Positions 14,120 through 16,615 of a stretch of 16,615 nt of DNA are shown piece after piece (position 1 is the stretch's first letter; every line of letters begins with the position of its first letter). The notes below the pieces were generated by a model. That model saw nothing but the letters and a program-made list of their open reading frames with translations. It was not told where the DNA came from and did no database searches. The position numbers were made by a program, and so were the translations under genes. This stretch comes from CAYXEN01 sp964464035 (lineage in GTDB: Bacteria; Krumholzibacteriota; Krumholzibacteriia; WVZY01): positions 1 to 16,615 of the forward strand of contig CAYXEN010000061.1 in NCBI GenBank assembly GCA_964464035.1, written 5' to 3'.

Positions 14120-14358
14120 TCGGAGATTGAGTCCGAGCAGATCTTTTCGTGTCATCGCTGCAGACTACAGGTTCTAGTTTCTTCGTATGAACACCTCCCG
14201 ATTCTGCCCGTCTCTGTATTAGAAAATGACTCAATAATTGTTCGTGATCCTTTTTACTGGTTTAGCTCTTGAGAGCGACCTGGAGGGTTCATTCGTCTTT
14301 CACCAGTATCGTCTCCGGATTAGGCGGCGGTATCGCAAACTCTTAAGGAGAGTTTAGA
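14120..14358 (+). promoter_or_regulatory. Long 5' leader of the RRM protein gene
   Basis: This leader of about 240 bases has no ORF with a good start. It opens with the stem TCGGA/TCCGA (14120-14136), has the inverted repeat GCTCT-TG-AGAGC (14265-14276) in the middle, and ends in the hairpin over the ribosome binding site described separately. Long structured leaders are common in post-transcriptionally controlled RNA-binding protein genes. Regulation here is inference. Confidence 0.5.
14337..14355 (+). promoter_or_regulatory. Hairpin enclosing the RRM gene ribosome binding site
   Basis: AAACTCT (14337-14343) pairs perfectly with AGAGTTT (14349-14355) around the loop TAAGG. The Shine-Dalgarno AAGGAG (14345-14350) lies half in the loop and half in the stem, 8 bases before the ATG. 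The AT-rich 7-bp stem could open with temperature or with protein binding. Confidence 0.65.
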
Positions 14359-14634
14359 ATGGTCAAGAGAATTTATGTCGGCAACCTGCCTTTCAGCACT
14401 TCCGAATCAGAGGTTCGTGAAATGTTCGAGCAGCATGGCACGGTCTATTCCGTCAATCTGATCACCGATCGTGACACGGGCAGACCCCGTGGCTTCGGTT
14501 TCGTCGAAATGGACGACTCCGCCGCCGGCAACGCTATAAACGCGTTGAACGGCACGGAGATCGAAGGCAGAACGATCAACGTGAACGAGGCCAGAGAGCG
14601 CAACGACGGCGGACGCCGCAAGCGTTTCAGGTAA
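14359..14634 (+). CDS. Single-RRM RNA-binding protein
   Basis: This 91-residue protein has one RNA recognition motif (about residues 3-78) and a short Arg/Lys-rich tail ending G-G-R-R-K-R-F-R. RNP2 is I5-Y-V-G-N-L10 and RNP1 is R44-G-F-G-F-V-E-M51, with the RNA-stacking aromatics Y6, F46 and F48. Proteins of this size occur in cyanobacteria (Rbp, often cold-induced), Chlorobi, Proteobacteria and others and bind single-stranded RNA. The specific role is not known here. It has its own promoter, a long leader and a hairpin over its ribosome binding site, and a strong hairpin follows it, so it is probably a single-gene unit. Confidence 0.95.
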   Translation: MVKRIYVGNLPFSTSESEVREMFEQHGTVYSVNLITDRDTGRPRGFGFVEMDDSAAGNAINALNGTEIEGRTINVNEARERNDGGRRKRFR

Positions 14635-14700
14635 GCTGGCTCGATCAGCTTTCGAAGCTTCGAGTATTTCGGGGCTTGTGAAAAACCAAGACTCCGTTGA

Positions 14701-14728
14701 AATGGAGCGGGCCGAGGCCCGCTCCATT
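14701..14728 (+). terminator. Strong hairpin after the RRM gene, probable terminator
   Basis: AATGGAGCGGGCC and GGCCCGCTCCATT form a perfect 13-bp inverted repeat with only GA between. The downstream tract TTTGCTTATT is T-rich but interrupted, so the termination call is probable rather than certain. Nothing gene-like is seen between 14635 and 14928. Confidence 0.65.
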
Positions 14729-14792
14729 TGCTTATTACCGGCAACGATCAGGCCCGCGAGCCTCAGCCCGTGGAGCCGGCGCCAGACTTCGC

Positions 14793-14821
14793 TTGCAATA
14801 TCGCGGGGCTGATGCTAGATT
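14793..14821 (+). promoter_or_regulatory. Candidate guaB promoter
   Basis: TTGCAA (14793-14798), 17 bp, then TAGATT (14816-14821) with TGC just upstream, an extended -10. Each box matches 4 of 6 consensus bases. A leader of about 100 bases would follow. It includes a GC-rich stretch (14850-14890) with ACCCG and CGGGT ends that could pair. I recognise no known riboswitch. Confidence 0.45.
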
Positions 14822-14928
14822 ATTGAGCAAATTGAAGTTCCGGGAGCAGACCCGCGGCGCGCACGCGAGCGCGGCCCCCGGGTGCCCCGGTGATCGAATC
14901 GATTTCTTGCGTATTACTGGAGAATTAC

Positions 14929-16389
14929 ATGCTGGAAAAGATAACTGGATCCGGATTGACGTTCGACGACGTCCTCCTCGTGCCGGCAAAGTCATCGGTC
15001 TTGCCCTCGGAAGTGGACGTGAGGACGAAACTTACCAGGGAAATCGAACTCAACATCCCCATCGTCTCCGCCGCCATGGATACCGTGACGGAGGCCGAGC
15101 TCGCCATAGCGCTGGCCCGCGAGGGAGGAATGGGAATAATCCACAAGAACATGAGTCCCGAGGAGCAAGCCGGTCAGGTCGACATGGTCAAGCGTAGCGA
15201 GGGCGTGATCGTGAACGATCCCATCACCCTCAAGCCTGACAATCTAGTGAGGGACGCCAGGGCGGTCATGAGGAAATACCGCATATCCGGCGTGCCCATA
15301 ACGGACAAGGGCATCCTCGTGGGCATGCTCACGAGCCGGGACCTCCGTTTCGTCGAAGACGATACCCTTCCCATAAGCGATGTGATGACGTCGGAGGGCC
15401 TGATCACCGCCCGCGAAGGCGTCACTATGGAGGAAGCCAAGAGGATCCTGCACGAGAACCGGATCGAGAAGCTCCCCGTCGTGGATTCCGACATGCACAT
15501 GAAGGGGCTGATTACTTTCAAGGACATAAAGAAGAGCATGGACTTCCCGTGTGCCTGCAAGGACGAGGAGGGAAGGCTGCGCGTCGGCGCCGCCGTGGGG
15601 GCGTCGAAGACGGCGATGAAGAGGGTGGATCTGCTCGTGGAGAGCAGCGTGGACGTGATAGTGATCGACACGGCTCACGGGCATTCGAAGAACGTCCTCG
15701 ACATGCTCGCGAAGGTCAAGACGAGGTACAGGAACCTGCAGGTGATAGCGGGGAACATCGCCACCGGCAAGGCCGCCGCCGACCTGATCAAGGCCGGGGC
15801 GGACGGCGTCAAGGTCGGAGTCGGGCCCGGGGCGATATGCACGACGAGGGTCGTGGCGGGCGTGGGCGTGCCGCAGGTGACAGCGATCATGGAGAGCGCA
15901 AAGGTCGCCGCCAAGGCCGGCGTCCCCGTCATAGCGGACGGGGGGATAAAGTTCAGCGGTGACATAGTGAAGGCGATAGCAGCCGGCGGGGATTCGGTGA
16001 TGATCGGCAGCCTGTTCGCCGGCACCGCCGAGAGCCCGGGAGAAATAGTCCTCTACGAGGGAAGAAGCTTCAAGAGTTATCGAGGAATGGGTTCCATCGA
16101 GGCGATGAAGGCGGGAAGCGGGGACAGATACCTCCAGGAAGGCGTCGAGGAGTCCAAGCTGGTGGCGGAAGGGATCGAGGGAAGAGTGGCCTACAAGGGA
16201 AGACTCTCCGATTCGGTGTACCAGCTGATCGGGGGGTTGAGAGCGGGGATGGGTTACTGCGGCGCCAAGAGTATCGAAGAGCTCAAGAAGAAGAGCAAGT
16301 TCATACAAATCACGATCGCAGGCCTCAAGGAAAGTCATCCTCACGACGTCATCATCACCAAGGAAGCCCCGAACTACCGGCTCAGCTGA
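14929..16389 (+). CDS. guaB: IMP dehydrogenase
   Basis: This enzyme oxidises IMP to XMP with NAD+, the committed step of GMP synthesis. At 486 residues it has the normal length. L10-T-F-D-D-V-L-L-V-P-A opens the barrel. A pair of CBS domains occupies about residues 95-205. G298-P-G-A-I-C-T-T-R306 holds the catalytic Cys (C304); most homologues have G-S-I-C-T, so A302 is a mild variant. D337-G-G-I-K-F-S-G-D and the flap E-G-V-E are present. I start at the ATG at 14929, because GGAG lies 6 bases before it and M-L-E-K-I matches family starts. A GTG at 14890 is in frame but would add 13 residues with no family support. Confidence 0.97.
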   Translation: MLEKITGSGLTFDDVLLVPAKSSVLPSEVDVRTKLTREIELNIPIVSAAMDTVTEAELAIALAREGGMGIIHKNMSPEEQAGQVDMVKRSEGVIVNDPITLKPDNLVRDARAVMRKYRISGVPITDKGILVGMLTSRDLRFVEDDTLPISDVMTSEGLITAREGVTMEEAKRILHENRIEKLPVVDSDMHMKGLITFKDIKKSMDFPCACKDEEGRLRVGAAVGASKTAMKRVDLLVESSVDVIVIDTAHGHSKNVLDMLAKVKTRYRNLQVIAGNIATGKAAADLIKAGADGVKVGVGPGAICTTRVVAGVGVPQVTAIMESAKVAAKAGVPVIADGGIKFSGDIVKAIAAGGDSVMIGSLFAGTAESPGEIVLYEGRSFKSYRGMGSIEAMKAGSGDRYLQEGVEESKLVAEGIEGRVAYKGRLSDSVYQLIGGLRAGMGYCGAKSIEELKKKSKFIQITIAGLKESHPHDVIITKEAPNYRLS

Positions 16390-16437
16390 CGAAGTGGAGC
16401 GGGCGATCGGCAGGCCGGGAAGCGGAAGCGACTATCT

Positions 16438-16615
16438 ATGAGCACCACTTGGTTCGGTCAGGTAAACAGGACGATATGGGAGAGCCAGCAGCTTCTCGCG
16501 GGGAAGCCGCAAAGCGCGAAGCTCAAGAAGGAACTCCTAAGAGCGAACGTCCTGCAGCGTTACGTGTACGACCGGAACTTCCATGTGCTCCGGGTCGATC
16601 GTTCGTTTCTCTTTT
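16438..16615 (+). CDS. Unrecognised ORF, cut by the window end
   Basis: The frame is open for 59 codons from ATG to the window edge and begins M-S-T-T-W-F-G-Q-V-N-R-T-I-W-E-S. A GGAAG lies 9 bases before the ATG. It starts 48 bases after the guaB stop, in the same frame, and no earlier start codon exists between. The peptide is mixed and charged, with K-L-K-K-E-L-L suggesting a helix, and no membrane segment is visible. I do not recognise the family. Confidence 0.55.
   Translation, partial: MSTTWFGQVNRTIWESQQLLAGKPQSAKLKKELLRANVLQRYVYDRNFHVLRVDRSFLF

Noticed and set aside
14850..14895. Degenerate copy of the palindromic repeat before guaB
   Set aside because: It shares only GC-rich words such as GCGCGCA and GATCG with the repeat. 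The alignment is too poor to claim homology.
14822..14928. Riboswitch in the guaB leader
   Set aside because: The leader is GC-rich and could fold, but I see no conserved core of a purine or other known riboswitch.

Overview
This window is ordinary bacterial chromosome (GC-rich, roughly 55-60% by eye). It has Shine-Dalgarno sequences, sigma70-type promoters and intrinsic terminators. The organism cannot be named from the sequence. A complex I operon without nuoEFG, a single-RRM RNA-binding protein and a small histone-fold protein together suggest an uncultured or deep-branching bacterial lineage. That is inference, and nothing here identifies a phylum.

Layout. On the + strand, positions 1-978 carry dcd (dCTP deaminase) and then a 63-residue, very basic protein with the signature of a histone fold. 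The small gene has its own promoter, a perfect AGGAGG ribosome binding site and a strong terminator. Positions 979-1187 hold copies of a palindromic repeat that run up to the nuoN stop codon. From 11567 down to 1188 the minus strand carries a compact operon, nuoA-B-C-D-H-I-J-K-L-M-N. This is an 11-subunit complex I: membrane arm plus quinone module, with no NADH dehydrogenase module (nuoE, nuoF, nuoG) between nuoD and nuoH. A promoter with an 18-bp perfect palindrome in its spacer precedes nuoA. Upstream on the same strand are an MgtC/SapB-type membrane protein gene, a 292-bp repeat cluster with 19-bp imperfect terminal inverted repeats, and a cysteine-synthase-family gene whose promoter places the transcript start at its ATG (a predicted leaderless mRNA). 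On the + strand beyond 14085 are an RRM protein gene with a leader of about 240 nt and a hairpin over its ribosome binding site, then guaB (IMP dehydrogenase) and the start of an unrecognised ORF cut by the window edge.

How the genes work together. Only the nuo genes form a clear functional unit: a proton-pumping quinone reductase whose electron donor is not encoded here. dcd and guaB belong to nucleotide supply, but they are separated and oppose the nuo operon. The most notable items are the bacterial histone-fold protein, the structured repeat family (with an apparent compensatory base change between copies) found at both ends of the nuo-mgtC block, and several regulatory palindromes in promoter spacers. 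I found no CRISPR array, tRNA, rRNA, phage gene or transposase.
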